A stretch of DNA of 64,000 nt from Eucommia ulmoides (GCA_016647705.1 CM028327.1:6953726-7017725), one strand, 5' to 3'. Counted from the first letter of the stretch, positions 34,572 through 47,427 are shown. A program made the numbers and translations. The notes: a model not told the origin generated them from the letters alone.

Positions 34572-36388
34572 GTATATATGTATATATATGTATATATACA
34601 TACATACATACATACAGACACAGACACAACAGAAAAAGAAAGAGAAAACAGAAAGAGAAGAGGGTCCGTTCGGTAGGTGAGTGGCAGTCGTTCAACGTCG
34701 TCGGAGTATGTGTTTCGTTGTGCGCATGTGATTGGAGTATTTGTGTATGTGTTGTCCGTCCGTCCGACGGTATGGTCGTCACTCCGGTGAGTGTGTGTGT
34801 GTGTATACTCTGTTTCTGATTTGTTCATGTATTGTGTGTGCTTGTGGGGTGGGTGTGTGTGCCTTCGTTGGTTGGCTGAAAGGAAACAAAACAGAGAAAG
34901 AGAGAGAGAACAGTAGGTGTCGCCGTCGATTAGTTTGGCCAGCAATGAGTGAAAGTTAGAGAGAGAGAGAGAGCTTGTCGTTGCTCTGTCATCGGTAGCG
35001 GTGGTGCCGTGAATTCGTCGTGTGTGTGTATGTGTGTGTGTTGCGTGTTCGTGTATGGGTGTGTTTTTTTTTTTGTGTGTGTGTGTGTGCGCTGTCGTTC
35101 AGATCGGTCCGACAGTGGTTGTTTTGTGTGGGTATTATTGTGGTTTGTGTGGGGTGAGTGTTTCATGTGTAGGTGTTGGTTCGCCGTTGTGGAGGTAGAG
35201 GGTGATCTTCGGAGTTGGCAAGAGGAGAGAGAGAGTGGTTGGTTGAGTGCAAAACAGAGCAGAAAGGGGGGAGCGAGTTCGCTTAGTCGGTGAGGAGTTC
35301 GCCTCGGCGGAGAGAAGTCAGAGAATCAAGAACCAAAGTTGCAACGTGTTCGCCTCAGCGGTGGTGGGTTAGTAAACCAAAACAGAAGCAGGAAGAAGAA
35401 GCGGGAAAAAAGAAGGAAAACAAGAAGAAAAACGAAGAAAAGGAAAATTGCACAAACCACCCTAATAAAACCTAACTCATCTCAATGCCGGTGAAAAATT
35501 CAGGAAAGGTAGAATTTCTAACTCTTTTCATATATACATTTAATTGTCGTATTTTGGGAAATTTTACCTGGCAAAATTATATGACATATGTTAGACGATC
35601 CAGAATTTATGTGACGAGCATGTTTACGTGATTTATGTGTTAAATTTGGACGATGCAAAATTTATGTGATGAGCATGCTTACGTGGTTTGTGTTATATAA
35701 ATTAAATGCACGTATTAGAGAAGTTAGAGTTCTACTGAGTATTAACTCACAACCCCACAGTGTTTGGTTGCAGAGTCGGCTAGGAGAAAATAAAAGAAGA
35801 ATTTTATTTGAAATTTCTAATTGTAAAAATTGTATTTATTATTTATTGTTGTAGTCAACGAAAACGGTAATTACCATTATCGTAGTTGTTGTAAAACATT
35901 TCTCTAGATTGTAATATATATTGAATATTCGGTTTAATATAAAATGGAGTTGAGATAATCGGATAAAATTGTTTGGTTGATTAAAATGTTTAAAAATTGG
36001 GATTTAAATTATAAACTCGAGACTTTTAAATTGGTCGCCGTGTTATGCAAAAAATGAGTGGATTAAATAAAAAATAGATGATTGATTTTAATTGGTGATA
36101 TTTAAATGGTGACTATTAGATTTAATAATTACCGTCGTAAAATCGGTAATAAGAATATTGCGCATTTTTGTCAAACTTAACGCATATTGTATATTGGAAA
36201 GTTGACGGGTTGGTTTTAGGATATAATTTCTCTATAGGAAAAATCGTAGTAGCGGCCCTGGGAAACCGGGTCGTCACAGGTTACCGAACGTTGTAGATTG
36301 GAAGTTTGACCAGTCGGGTTTTAGGTTTAGAAATTTCTTCATAGGAGAAACCATGGTAGTGACGGTCCTGAAAAACTGGGTCATCACA
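34067..36388 (+). mobile_element. Large solo LTR (~2.3 kb), Ty3/gypsy-like
   Basis: The fossil starts TGTAAGACCCCGATTTTT and ends GGGTCATCACA, with the 5-bp target duplication GAACC at 34062-34066 and 36389-36393. The TGTAA.ACCCCGA start and GGGTC.TCACA end are characteristic of plant chromovirus (Tekay-like) LTRs. The interior contains a long (TA)n tract (34,266-34,336), (CA)n and (TG)n stretches, and purine-rich DNA at 35,390-35,450. The last ~105 bp are duplicated in tandem (ends near 36,279 and 36,388). ORFs across the TA/CA tracts are artefacts. No internal region remains. Confidence 0.75.
34266..34336. repeat. (TA)n microsatellite
   Basis: A pure TA dinucleotide run of about 70 bp inside the 2.3-kb solo LTR. 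Further TA and TG/CA runs follow at 34,500-34,610 and 34,790-35,090. Confidence 0.95.
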
Positions 36389-36475
36389 GAACCTGTGATG
36401 GTGGATAGTGAGAGGAATAGACGGGGATGGTGGCGGCGATAGCAATGGGCGCTGAAGGTTATGGTAGTGACTGTG

Positions 36476-38562
36476 AGAGCATCTCCAACGGGAGCCAAAT
36501 GGTATACCATCCCAAATATAACACTTTTGAAGCTAAAAAACAACTCTAATGGTTGTGTCATTGATAGGTATAAATTACCTACGTATTTCCAATCTGAATT
36601 TGTTAGTTTTCGAGTACATTTATAGTTATTTTTATATGTTTTAATATGTTTTTATACTTTTGTATAAATCAGGTGTGTGGAGTAAAAAGATAGGAAACTG
36701 GAGTAAAAACAATGAAATCGAATCGAAGGCGAGTCGAAGTTACAGTGGATAAACAAGCAAGGAGGCAAAAATATGAAGGAAGTTCACCGCCTAGGCGTCC
36801 AGACCTCCGCCTAGGCAGTGAAGATGCTGATAATGACAAAAGGCTACTGACAGCCTACCGCCTAGGCAGGAAATTCTTCCGCCTAGGTGAAAACCCCAGT
36901 AGAAACATTTCCAAGTCCACCGCTTACTTCTTCGCCTAGGCGGTCACCAAACCTGCAAAGCCGGTACAGGTGCTATAACTTCAAGGCTATTTTGGACTAT
37001 GATGAAATCCGATTTTTGAAATACTCAAAACATGTAAGTTGTAGATATTTTTTTTATATTTCCATAGGTTTTTGAATCACCTCAATCGGAGTTCGGATGA
37101 AGAAGTTACAGCTAAAACAAAATTGAAAACCTGTAGTAACTTCGCCTAGGCAAAATTCCGGCAGAAAGTTAACTGACTTAACTTCGCCTAGGCGAAAATC
37201 CTGCAACACAACCTTGATATTTATTAGATATTTTGAGATCTTTTGGCCTATTTTTTTTAATCCCTTCTCCCCTCCTCTCTCCCCTCTCTTCAGCCCCTAA
37301 GGCTTTAGGCTATATTTTAGGGTTAGTTTGAGAGGTTTTTGAGGGAGAGCTCTCAACCCGAGGTGGAAGATGAAGAGGGAAACGATCGTTCGACGGTTCT
37401 AGCGCCAATTCTTCGGATATAGACTAAGTCTCTCGTTTCTTTTCTTTGTTTTCTTCATTTTGGTAGTTAAGCATGTTTAGCTCGTTTTACATTGTATAAA
37501 CGGTAAGGGCCATGAGTTAAACATGGATTGCAATAAGGATTAACGTATTATTTATGAAAATATAGTTTTGGTTGAATTTGTGTTTCGTTCTTGGTTGTCC
37601 TTCGTATGTTGATTGTGTTACCGTGTTTTCTATGATTATATGCTAGTTTAGATATATTGAGAATATAGGGTTTGACACTCGGGAGAGGTAACCCTAGATT
37701 CGGACTAGGGTTAATACAACACGACAATCTAACGACCCGGGAGGGCGTTAGAAAGTGTGCAATCGATGATGCTGGGGCGAGACTCACGTGACCTAGAGTC
37801 GTTAAGATGTTAAGGGGGACTTCGGCGTTGACACGAAGTCACGTATTCCCCCGTCTTACACTCGAAAGAGGTGGCGAGGGAGTTTACGAGCCGAGATTGT
37901 CGAATACGCCAAACACCGTTAATGTTAACTAAAACGAAATCAAACGCATTTAAGTAAATAAAGTTAATCCTTAGGCAATCTACTTCCCTAAACAATTTCA
38001 AATTAGTATTTATAGTATAGTTAACTTAATTAGTATTTTAGTTTAGTATTAGTATTAAATTAAATTCTATTTTTGTCGCCTAGATAAAGTTAGGTTATGA
38101 CAATCGCGATACTCGATAGTAATCTCAACCAATCCCTGTGGATACGATACCCGACCGAAAGGTCTACTACACTAAAACTTGATCCGTACGCTTACGGTGA
38201 AAGTGACAACGCTTATTTAGCGGCCACTAGTCATCTGGTGTGCCATTTTAACACGTCAGGTTTGCTTGTACCATATTTAACACAGACAGAGGACATGTCA
38301 TTTGACCGTTGGAGTAGCAACGACTACTTCAACGGTTTGAAATCAAGAGCAACGGGCAAAAAAATGAAGAAAAAAAAAAAACCAAAGGCACCAACATCTA
38401 TATAATTGAATAAACAAATTAATAGGAAATACCGAAAACCCTTACCAGATATCGAACGCCACTTTGTCGCAGTCGCATTTGCCAGATAAGTTTGTCGCCT
38501 TTGCCAGATCAATCGCAACCCGTCGTTGTAAGCCTTCTCCATTGCAATTTTTTTTCTCTCTC

Positions 38563-38597
<35 letters not shown>

Positions 38598-39091
38598 ATT
38601 ATGATTTAGGGCATGTGATTTGGGCGAATTAAGGTAATTACGGTGGGCAAGTGGGCTGGGCTGGTGTGTTAATGAGGGGAAGGGGTGTGAGTTTGGGCTA
38701 ATTTTCTGATTAGAGAGAGTGGTTTTGGTTTTCTGATTAGGGTTGGTGGTTTGGGTTTGGGCTGGTAGTTTGGGTTTTAATTCTGATTAGGGTTGGTGTT
38801 TTGGGTTTTAATTGGTGTACTGTATTTTAATTTTAATTTACTGGTTTAAAATTATACCTTTTGGCGGTTTAATTAAAATTTTAATTTTAATTTTTACGTT
38901 TTAGTTTGAAACTTAAAAATTAATGTTTAGTGGTTAAATTAAAATCCCAAAATTCAATTGGATTAGTTTGTTAATTTTATTTTTTAATAAAAAAAAAAAA
39001 AAAAAAAAAAACTACACCAAAATGGCACCTCCCTCCATTTAGATAAATGGCACACCAAAATATAACATCTTCTTTGGAGATGCTATGATGG
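36476..39091. mobile_element. TIR DNA element with GAGCATCTCCAA ends, split by an Athila-like LTR
   Basis: The left end GAGCATCTCCAACGGGAGCC and the inverted right end (gaagatgttat on one side, ctttggagatgct at 39,073-39,086) match. Both ends contain 'aaatggtataccat' or 'aaatggcacacca'-like words that are mutually inverted. The interior continues on either side of the LTR at 36,562-38,229. The superfamily is uncertain, since a clear target duplication could not be fixed. No transposase was recognised. Confidence 0.6.
36562..38229 (+). mobile_element. Solo LTR of Athila-like Ty3/gypsy type, 1,668 bp
   Basis: The fossil starts TGATAGGTATAAATTACC and is flanked by the exact 5-bp duplication GTCAT (36557-36561 and 38230-38234). 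Near its 3' side is caatccctgtggatacgata, followed by 'cttgatccgtacgcttacgg', the conserved ending of Athila/Tat-clade LTRs. Seven copies of a CGCCTAGG palindromic word lie at 36,788-37,195. No internal region is visible. Confidence 0.8.
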
Positions 39092-39250
39092 TAGAAGTCT
39101 TGGAGAGAGACAGAGAAAAGAAATAAGAATATATATAGTTATGGTAGCATAGTAATTGCATTAGTTTTATTTTTAAATTTTTCATTGATAAAAGGTAAAG
39201 ATAAAAAGATAATTAATCATTATTTTTCTTCGGCAAGGTGTAGCCGTAGT
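38570..39250. other. Right part of the TIR element and flank, with (GT)n and A tracts
   Basis: There is a (GT)n run at about 38,568-38,593, TG-rich words ('gggttggtggtttggg') at 38,740-38,810, and a long A tract at 38,990-39,010. No gene. Confidence 0.4.
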
Positions 39251-39269
39251 AATTATTAGAAGACATTAA

Positions 39270-39704
39270 GACCCCGTTTCGTAACCGTTTTCATCCCAAA
39301 AATTCTCATCCCATTCCTAGATTTTTGAAATTTTTGTTTGGGAATAACATTTGATAATTTTTGTTCCCGTTTCCATTCCATTCCCATCTTAGAATTGTGC
39401 CCATTTTTTTTTTGAGAAATGAGAAATAAAAAAAAGTTGTCTCTCATTATTCCCATCCCATTTCCAAAACCACTGCCACTATTCATCCCCAGGCCACCCG
39501 CAGACAACTTCCGGCACCGTCGCCGTCCGGCCAAAAAAAAAAAAAAATGCTTTTAGGATAAAATCGTTACCAAATGCGATTCTGTTCCCAAAACAAACAA
39601 AAAAATTATCGTTACTAAACACGATTCTACTCCCAAGAAGACAACAAAATTCTCATCCCATCCCACTATTGGGATGAGAACAAAAACGGTTAGCAAACGT
39701 CACC
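39270..39704. mobile_element. Tourist-like MITE, GC-core subfamily (shortened core)
   Basis: The ends GACCCCGTTTCGTAACCG and (inverted) acggttagcaaacgtcacc are flanked by TAA on both sides (39267-39269 and 39705-39707). The core contains only a short GC-rich remnant ('cttccggcaccgtcgccgtc'). Confidence 0.88.
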
Positions 39705-40017
39705 TAAATTACCATGATAATCATCATAAATATGGCAAATATATTTGATAAATTCCCATACCAGAAAAGCACAAACAAAAGAGAAAGCAACACGCGTTAA
39801 AATCTATGTCAAAATCAAACTCTAGGGTGACTCTTTCGCACCTTGAAGGGGCAAGCTACTATTAGCCATTCAATTTTGGGAATAGTTCAAAATAAGTTAA
39901 ATTTAGTCTACCAATGCATAAATAAATAAAATATTATTAAATACTAAATATTTATATTTGTTTAATTCACCAATTGAGTCTCTTAGATAGAATCAATAGA
40001 GTTTGAGATGCAATTAG
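39705..40017. other. Intergenic AT-rich DNA
   Basis: No gene or repeat was recognised in this spacer between two transposons. Confidence 0.35.
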
Positions 40018-40804
40018 GAGTTTTGACATTTTATACCTTTGAAGTTTGATCAAAATCTCAATTTGGTCCCTATAGTTTCAATTTGAACATATAACATCTT
40101 AAAATTTTTCTAATCATCCCACTACAGTCTAAGTCACTACCCGCATTATAATTTCTGATGAAAAATAGTCACATATCGCACACTTGTCTGTTTTTAGGTT
40201 GCGTTTGGATAAGATATTTGGGAGAAATATTTAATTTGTTCAAAAGATTTCAAAATTCTTTTTGACAAATCATTTGTTTGGATATTTATTAGGAGGAATT
40301 TATAAAATCTCTTAGATCTAAAAAATAGGGAAAATGGAGAATTTCTAAATCTTTTCATTTTAGGTGTCATTTACAAATCCATCCAAAGAGAGATTTCATA
40401 TCCGACCATCGCCGCCATCGTCGCCTCCGCCACCCGCCGCTGACCCCCACGGTGGTGATGATGGTTATCCAAATAAGAAAATTATAAAATTACACAATTA
40501 AATTCTTCGCCTAAAATAATTATTCAAACAAGGAATTTGTAAATTATGAGATTTCAAAATCCTATATTTTTTTTAAAAAAAAATTGTAAGGGACAAAGTA
40601 AGAGTTTGAAAATACCTGTGGGTTCGTTTTAAAAATAATTGGGTGCATGATAGGTGACTGTTGTCTAAAATTATAATAGAGATAGATTTAGACAGAAGGT
40701 GGGATGCTTACGAAATTTCACGGTGTTATATGTTCAAATTGAAAACTACAGCGACCAAAGTGAAATGATGGTCGAATTTTAAGCATACAAAATGTCAAAA
40801 ACTC
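40018..40804. mobile_element. Foldback DNA element with a nested Tourist-like insertion
   Basis: The left arm GAGTTTTGACATTTTATACC and the inverted right arm (catacaaaatgtcaaaaactc) pair, as do 'ttcaatttgaacatataaca' and 'tatgttcaaattgaaaacta'. It is the closest relative of the element at 1,916-3,305. Inside, TTA|GGTTGCGTTTGGATAAG at 40,197 is the start of a second, Tourist-like element related to the one at 62,310; its right end is eroded. Confidence 0.65.
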
Positions 40805-41013
40805 TAATTAAAAATTGAGGATACAAAGTATACTCGAGTTTATTTTAAAGAACCCGCAATCCCATTTAGGTGATTGAGATATGGTACTGGATATGTTAAT
40901 TTAATACAAGGTTAATTACACTTTATCCCAAGTTGACCGAATTTTAATTTATATTTAAGTGATAACACATAGTCTAAAATGATAATAACAATAAATATTG
41001 GAGTTAAATAAAA

Positions 41014-41277
41014 GGGTTAATTACATTTTATATTTCCGTGGTTAAGTCATTTTGCACTTTATTTTCCTATAATATTTTCATCATCACTTTACCCCTTATA
41101 GTTAGATTTTGTAGCATTTTACTAATTGATATAGGCATAACCACATGAGGGATAAAGTGCTGACGAACGAAGTAAAGTGCAACAAAGACCTAATCATAGG
41201 GGCTAAAATAGTGACACGAATACCACAGGAGATAAAGTGCAAAACGGTCTAATCACGGAGTAAAGTGTAATTAACCC
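41014..41277. mobile_element. Small Mutator-like MITE, 264 bp
   Basis: The inverted ends GGGTTAATTACA and TGTAATTAACCC are flanked by taaataaaa and taaacaaaa, a 9-bp duplication with one mismatch. The inner arms 'cattttgcactttat' and 'ataaagtgcaaaacg' pair. It is non-coding. Confidence 0.75.
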
Positions 41278-41329
41278 TAAACAAAATATTGTACGTCAAT
41301 TTCAAAGTCAAGGGCCATAGTTTATGTTA

Positions 41330-41510
41330 GGGTTAATTAAACTTTATCCTCTATAGTTTGACCGATTTGTACTTATCTCCTTATAATTTGAAAATAGTCA
41401 TTTATCTCTCTGTTATCTGACTACACTACAAGGGGTAAGTGACTATTTTTAAATTGTAAAGAGATAAAATATAAATTGATCAAATCACGTGGTGAAGTTT
41501 AATTAACCCC
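41330..41510. mobile_element. Small Mutator-like MITE, 181 bp
   Basis: The ends GGGTTAATTAAAC and GTTTAATTAACCCC are inverted, with an exact 9-bp duplication TTTATGTTA on both sides (41321-41329 and 41511-41519). It belongs to the same family as its neighbour at 41,014. Confidence 0.85.
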
Positions 41511-41519
41511 TTTATGTTA

Positions 41520-42138
41520 ATGTTGTCATTCTTACAACATATTGAGGGCAATGATGTGGTGGAAAAGGAATGAAAGAGTGTGATCATTGAAATCTTATGA
41601 TGTAATGAACTAAAAATGACCACATATTTATTTATTTGCTTGTCTTTATGCACATAGAAAGGCTATAAATTAGTTGGTTACCCCTTCAATTTTGAACAAA
41701 ATTTCAAATAAGCCCATAAAAATATGAACCCCTTTGTTAATTTTTTTTTTATATTATATATTTTTTAGTTCTAGTTAACTTACTTTTTAATATAGTTAAT
41801 ATTAACTCAAATATTAAATATTAATTAAAAATAAAAATATAACATATAAAAAAATAAGTGATTTATCTAATAATCAGAGTCGACTCTTGCCCAAAGCCAC
41901 CAAAGCCGTCGTTTTGGGGCTCTAAATTTCAGGGACCTCTTCACATTGACCTCTATATTTTTTTATTTTAAAATATTTTTGAACTTATTATGTCCAATAC
42001 AAAAATCTCAATTTTGATCCAATCACTCTAAAAAGTCCCATTTTAAAATTTCACTTTGGGCTCTAATATATTAGATCCAACACTGCTAATAATGTCCCTT
42101 AAACAACTATATTTACAAAAGGAGAAACTCATATTTTA

Positions 42139-42197
<59 letters not shown>

Positions 42198-42796
42198 TAA
42201 AATTAATTTTTTAATTTAAATTTAATATTTAAAAATAATAAACGATAAAAACAAATATTTTCTCTCTAACTCTCTTTCTCTTTCTCTTTCTACTTCTATT
42301 TTATTTTATTTTTTAGCAAAGACAAAATAAAATAAAATAAAGGGTAATTCATGTAAAGTTTAGATGAATATTTTAATATCACTCATTTTTTTAGCATTTT
42401 CAATTAAATTAAACAAAAAATAATTTTTCAATTTATTATAAGTAGAAGGGGCAAAATATAAATTTTTAAAATACAGGGGACAAAATAAAATAAGATCGAG
42501 AGGGTAAAAGAAAATTAACCCTAAAATAAAGAGTTAAATTAAAGTTTATTAAACTATAGGGACCAATATGTAAATTAGTTTGGTTTCTCCGTCTACCCTT
42601 GTAATTTAATTAATTTAAAAATCAAATTATATTCTTGGGGATTAACGTTCCAAAGAAGTGAACAGCCATCGAGAGGAAGTTGGAAAAGAATTATATCAAA
42701 ATCTTTTAGGAAAAAATTATATTTTTGGTCCCTAAAGTACAGGGTAAGTGTTTATGTAGATCCTGAGATTTATTAAATTGCATATTTGGTCTTTGA
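41520..42796. other. Intergenic AT-rich DNA with a (TA)n tract
   Basis: A (TA)n microsatellite lies at about 42,143-42,194. The rest is AT-rich, with no gene and no clear transposon ends. Confidence 0.45.
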
Positions 42797-43204
42797 GGTG
42801 GCGTTTGGTTAGTGTTTTTGCTTTTCTGTTCTTACTTCAAATAGATTACGATAAAAAATTTGTTTCTATTCGGAATATTCCGGAAATAGAAATATATTTG
42901 GTAGCAACCATTTTTTCGAAATTATTTTTTTAATTTACGAGAACATAAATAAGAATCACGTTTGGTTTCAACATTTATTTTTATGGTGGCCGGTGTAGTG
43001 GTGGTGGGAGTAATTTGTGGGAATGAATATGAATCAATTTTTTTTTTTTTATTTGTTTCTCAAATTCTTAAGAAATTTAAAAAATATTCTCAAAATTTTG
43101 AGAACATGAATGTATTTACTAAACACATTTCTGTATATTAATCTCAAAATGTTGGGAGTAAGAACAAAATTCAGGGAATGGAAACTTTTACCAAAACGGG
43201 GCCT
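42797..43204. mobile_element. Tourist-like MITE
   Basis: The left end GGTGGCGTTTGGTTAGTG and right end accaaaacggggcc belong to the family found in the SAC3B introns. The interior carries 'ggtggccggtgtagtggtgg' and 'attttgggagt'-like words. The flanks are TGA and TCA, so the target duplication has decayed or was atypical. Confidence 0.8.
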
Positions 43205-45077
43205 CAAGTTTCACATTTGTTTCAACCTTGGAAATTAAAAAATGTTGTTTTGATTTTGGATGGATAATGTTGTGCTCAGCACGTAACCTTCTAATGAAAA
43301 TATTTTTGCCATTTTATCACTCTACTATTTTTCCTTAAGTTTTCCTTAACAAATATTTGACTTTCTCTTATTTTTCAAACGAATCGTCGCAAGAAAAAAA
43401 AAATATCTTGGATTTAGTGGAGTAATAAAAAAATATCCTCATTAGAAAGACATATACTGAGTGTAACCCATTTTCTGTCCAAAATCATTAAACAAATATT
43501 TCAATTTTGCAGGATTGAAACAAATATGAAACTTGAGTGATCAAATGTACAATTTATTAAATCTCATGGCCCACAAAGACATTCATCCCATACTTTAGGA
43601 CAAAAATGTAATTTTCCAAAATCTTTAATATGCTATTAAAAGAAATATTTCATTAAACATAATCATCAAGCTTATCAAATGTGGGGCTGCCTATGTCATT
43701 TAATCATTCCATGGTAATAATTATTTCCATTTTTTTATTTAAAAGTAAATGCAATTTTTTATTTACTTTTTATAAATTCCAAAACTAAATTTAATTTGGG
43801 CACTCCAACTCACTCGGTACAATAATTTTTTGAGAAATTCAATACACCCGTTAAAAGTTGAAAGTCACTTAACGTGAAAAAAATTATTACATTTTTTATA
43901 TAAAAAATTAGAGTGACTTTCATGTAGTACAATAATTTTGGACTTTTGAAAAAATTATTATAGCCATGAACTACATATCAATTTTTTTTTTAATTTTATG
44001 GACCGTACTCCTTTAATTTTTAAATGTTAAAAAGAATTTTTAAAATTAATTGATGAGATTTTTTTATTTCATAAAATAACACCTTTTATGAAAAAAAATA
44101 TTTAAAAAATATTTATTTTTAATAAACTTGGACTTATAGGTTTTGACTAATTAATTAAGCAGTTTAAAGTGAGATTTACCCCAAAAATCAATAAAAAACA
44201 TATTTTTTTATCAAGAAAAAATCATTAATTAATTTTATCATGCTTTTTAAAATTCTGCCCTCTGTAAAAAAAAAAAAAATAGATAAAATTATCCGATGCA
44301 CTTAAATCCGTTAATTTTAATTAAATACTTCAAAATAAAATTTAAATTAAAAATTCCATTAAAATCACATACGCGTCAAACTAAACTAAAATTAAATTTC
44401 ATTTTTTGTGTAATTTTCTATTTTTTTTCAATTTCTATTTTTGTTTTGTAGTTTTTTTATTTTTATTTTTCATTTTTCATTTTCTATAGAAATACTAAAA
44501 AAGAAGAAAAAAACAAATGATTTAAAAACTAAGATAAAAAAATATAACATAGAAAATTCAAGTTAAAATAAAAAACAAAATAAAAAATAGAAACTAAAGA
44601 ATTAGAAACCTTAAAAATATGGTATTTTTAGACTTATTTGGTAATCAGAAAAATAATAGGGTGATTAGTTGATGTGAGGGAATGCGCCCTTAAGATTGCA
44701 CAGTGAGATAATTAGTCGAGATGCGCATAAGCTGGACATGACACACCTTACTATAAAACGAAAAAAAGAAAAGAAAAAAGTAGGGTCTATATTTGAATTT
44801 ATCAAACATATTGGGGTTGTTTGTGTCGTAAACTCCATGAGATCTTCCGAGAGCTTTATCAATCGACAGAGACGAGTACGTTTGAAAGGAATCTATCGGC
44901 TTTCGTGTCGCCACCTAACGCCACCACCCTTCGGCTGACAGTTACCGGTGGTCCTCCGCCTACTACTTAAACTTCTCCGCGACCGCAATTGTCTCATTGT
45001 TAACCACCACCACCACCACCACCACCGCTTCCGTTACCGGCCACCTCCGCCGCCACCGCGGGAAGAACCAGAGACCA
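43205..45077. other. Intergenic region and presumed SPL7 promoter
   Basis: Bases 43,200-44,640 are AT-rich. An inverted-repeat AT-rich block at about 43,810-43,990 resembles repeats near 6,640 and 16,260. From about 44,680 GC content rises towards the SPL7 start codon and a (CCA)n run lies at 45,004-45,026, probably in the 5' UTR. I could not fix a TATA box. Confidence 0.4.
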
Positions 45078-47393
45078 ATGGAAACCCCGCCGTCGTCTTC
45101 CCTCAAGCCTAGGGTTCCAGAAACGAACACCGCCGGCGACGTTTCCCACTCCCCAATCCCCGATCACTCACCATCCTTCCCTTTCGATTGGTCCGAGTTA
45201 CTCGATTTCGCGAACGAATTCATTTTGCCTTTCGAATCCAACCCTTCGCCTCCAATTTCTCCGGCTCCGGAACCTTCTCCGAGATCTCCGGATCCTGACA
45301 ATTCGGGCGATCGGATACGGAAACGGGACCCGAGGTTGATCTGCCCGAATTTCCTGGCGGGTGTGGTTCCCTGCGCTTGCCCGGAGATGGACGAGAAGCT
45401 AGCAGAGGAGGAGGAGGCGGCGTTGCCGAGGAAGAAGCGGACCCGGGCGGCGAAGAACAGATCCGGGTTAGCCCGGTGTCAAGTTCCGGGTTGTGGGTCG
45501 GATATCAGTGAACTGAAGGGATACCATAGGGCCCATAGGGTCTGTTTGCAGTGCGCAAATGCTGGTGATGTCTCCATTGATGGGCAGAGCAGGAGATACT
45601 GTCAGCAGTGTGGAAAGTAAGTAAGGACCCTTTTTTTTTGGTCCAAAATTATGGGAACAAATTTCTCGAAACAGAACAAAATTTGTTCCCAATTTTCTGT
45701 TTTTTTTCCAGGTTTTTGACTAAAATTGTTGGGTTTTAGGGATTATTTTTTGAGAAAGAATTTCTCATATAAAGACAAAATTATTAAATACATCTTTTTA
45801 AAAAATTAATTCTTTTGTCCTTTTGTGACGACTCCACCCCTTATGTTGAATATAATACAGACTCTTGATGAATATAACGCATGCTCGTGTTATATTTAAC
45901 ACGATTATTCATGTTATATTTAACACAATCTCGTGTTGCATGTTAAATATATGTTGAATATAACACAAAATTATGTTATATTTTACTTTCATCGCCGTAT
46001 ACAACACGGATTAATGTTATATTCAAATTGATAATTTTTCTTTCCTACATTCATATGTTTGATTTTTACCAATACAAACCAAATTAATTTAACTAAGGTC
46101 CCGTTTGGTAACCATTTCCATTCCCAGATTTTTGGGAATTCTGTTTGGGAATAGCGTTTGATAATTTTTGTTTCCGTTTTCATTTCATTCCCATTTGAGA
46201 ATTGTGCCCACTTTTTTCTTAAGAAATGAGAAACAAAAAAAAATTATTTCTCATTATTCCCATTTCATTCCCAAAACCCATGATCACTATTCATCTACCG
46301 GCCGGCCACCGCCCGCCGCCGCCGACCGCCGCCGGCCACCGTCCGCCGCCGCCAGTTATCTCCGGCGACCGTCGCCGGTCACCGTCCGCCGCCGGCGGTA
46401 ATCTCCGGCGACCGTCGACGGTCACCGTCCGCCCGGGAATTTTCCGGCCACTTTCGGCAGTCGCCGGCGACGGCGCCGCCGCCGTCCGGTCATCGCCGGC
46501 GGAGGCACCGCCGTCTCCGACGGCGCCGCCGGAGCACCGCCGGCGATGGCGCAACCGCCGTCAAGCCAAAACTGAAAAGAGAAAAAAAAAGAAAAAAAAA
46601 AAAGAAAAAGATTTTAGGATAAAATCGTTACCAAACACAATTCTCTTCCCAAAACAAAAAAAAAAATTATAGTTACCAAACGCAATTCTACTCCCAAAAA
46701 AAAAATAAAATTCCCATCTCATTCACATCCCACTGCTGGAATTGAAACAGAAACGGTTACCAAACGCCACCTAAATGTATCCTAAATTTTATTCAAATCA
46801 ATCCAAGCAAATCAACCAAACGAACTCTAAACTTCAAAACCCGCAACACTGATCCACGGTTTTCCAAAATCAAAAACTCTTTCTACCTTCTCTTCCGCGG
46901 CCAAATTCTATGGTTTAAACCCTTCTGATGTCGCCCATTCCTCATTCCCAACCCTGCCACCAACTTCGCTGACTCAAATCCCCTTTCCGCGTTCATCGTC
47001 GTTCCCCTTAATATATCATGAGTTTCACCACCTCCTCTCTCCGTCGATTCTCTGAACCAAGATTCATCCTGCGACTTTGTGCAGAAGCATCCACATTTCA
47101 ATCGGAGGTGGAATCGTCACCCTGAAACCCTTCAGAACTTCCGGTGCCTTCACCGAAGACCGAGTCGATGGATTGGTCTGATTCTAAAGAGAGTTTCCAT
47201 AAATCAGGCGTCGACGTTGATGGGTCTTCACAATTTCCGCCGTCGTCGGTCGAGAAATGGGTGAGGTGGTTTCGAGAAAGAAATTACAGCGAGGTGTTGG
47301 AACTGAAGGGGTTAGGGGAGATCGGAGAGCGTAAAACTTAGGGTTTGAGAAGTGAGAGGTTCCTCTCTCGTCGATGGGCTGTGGTCTGAGAAG

Positions 47394-47427
<34 letters not shown>

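Noticed and set aside
34233-34945. Overlapping 126-173-codon ORFs on the minus strand, rich in YI and HT repeats
   Set aside because: They are translations of (TA)n, (CA)n and (TG)n microsatellites inside a solo LTR. There is no domain and no coding signature.
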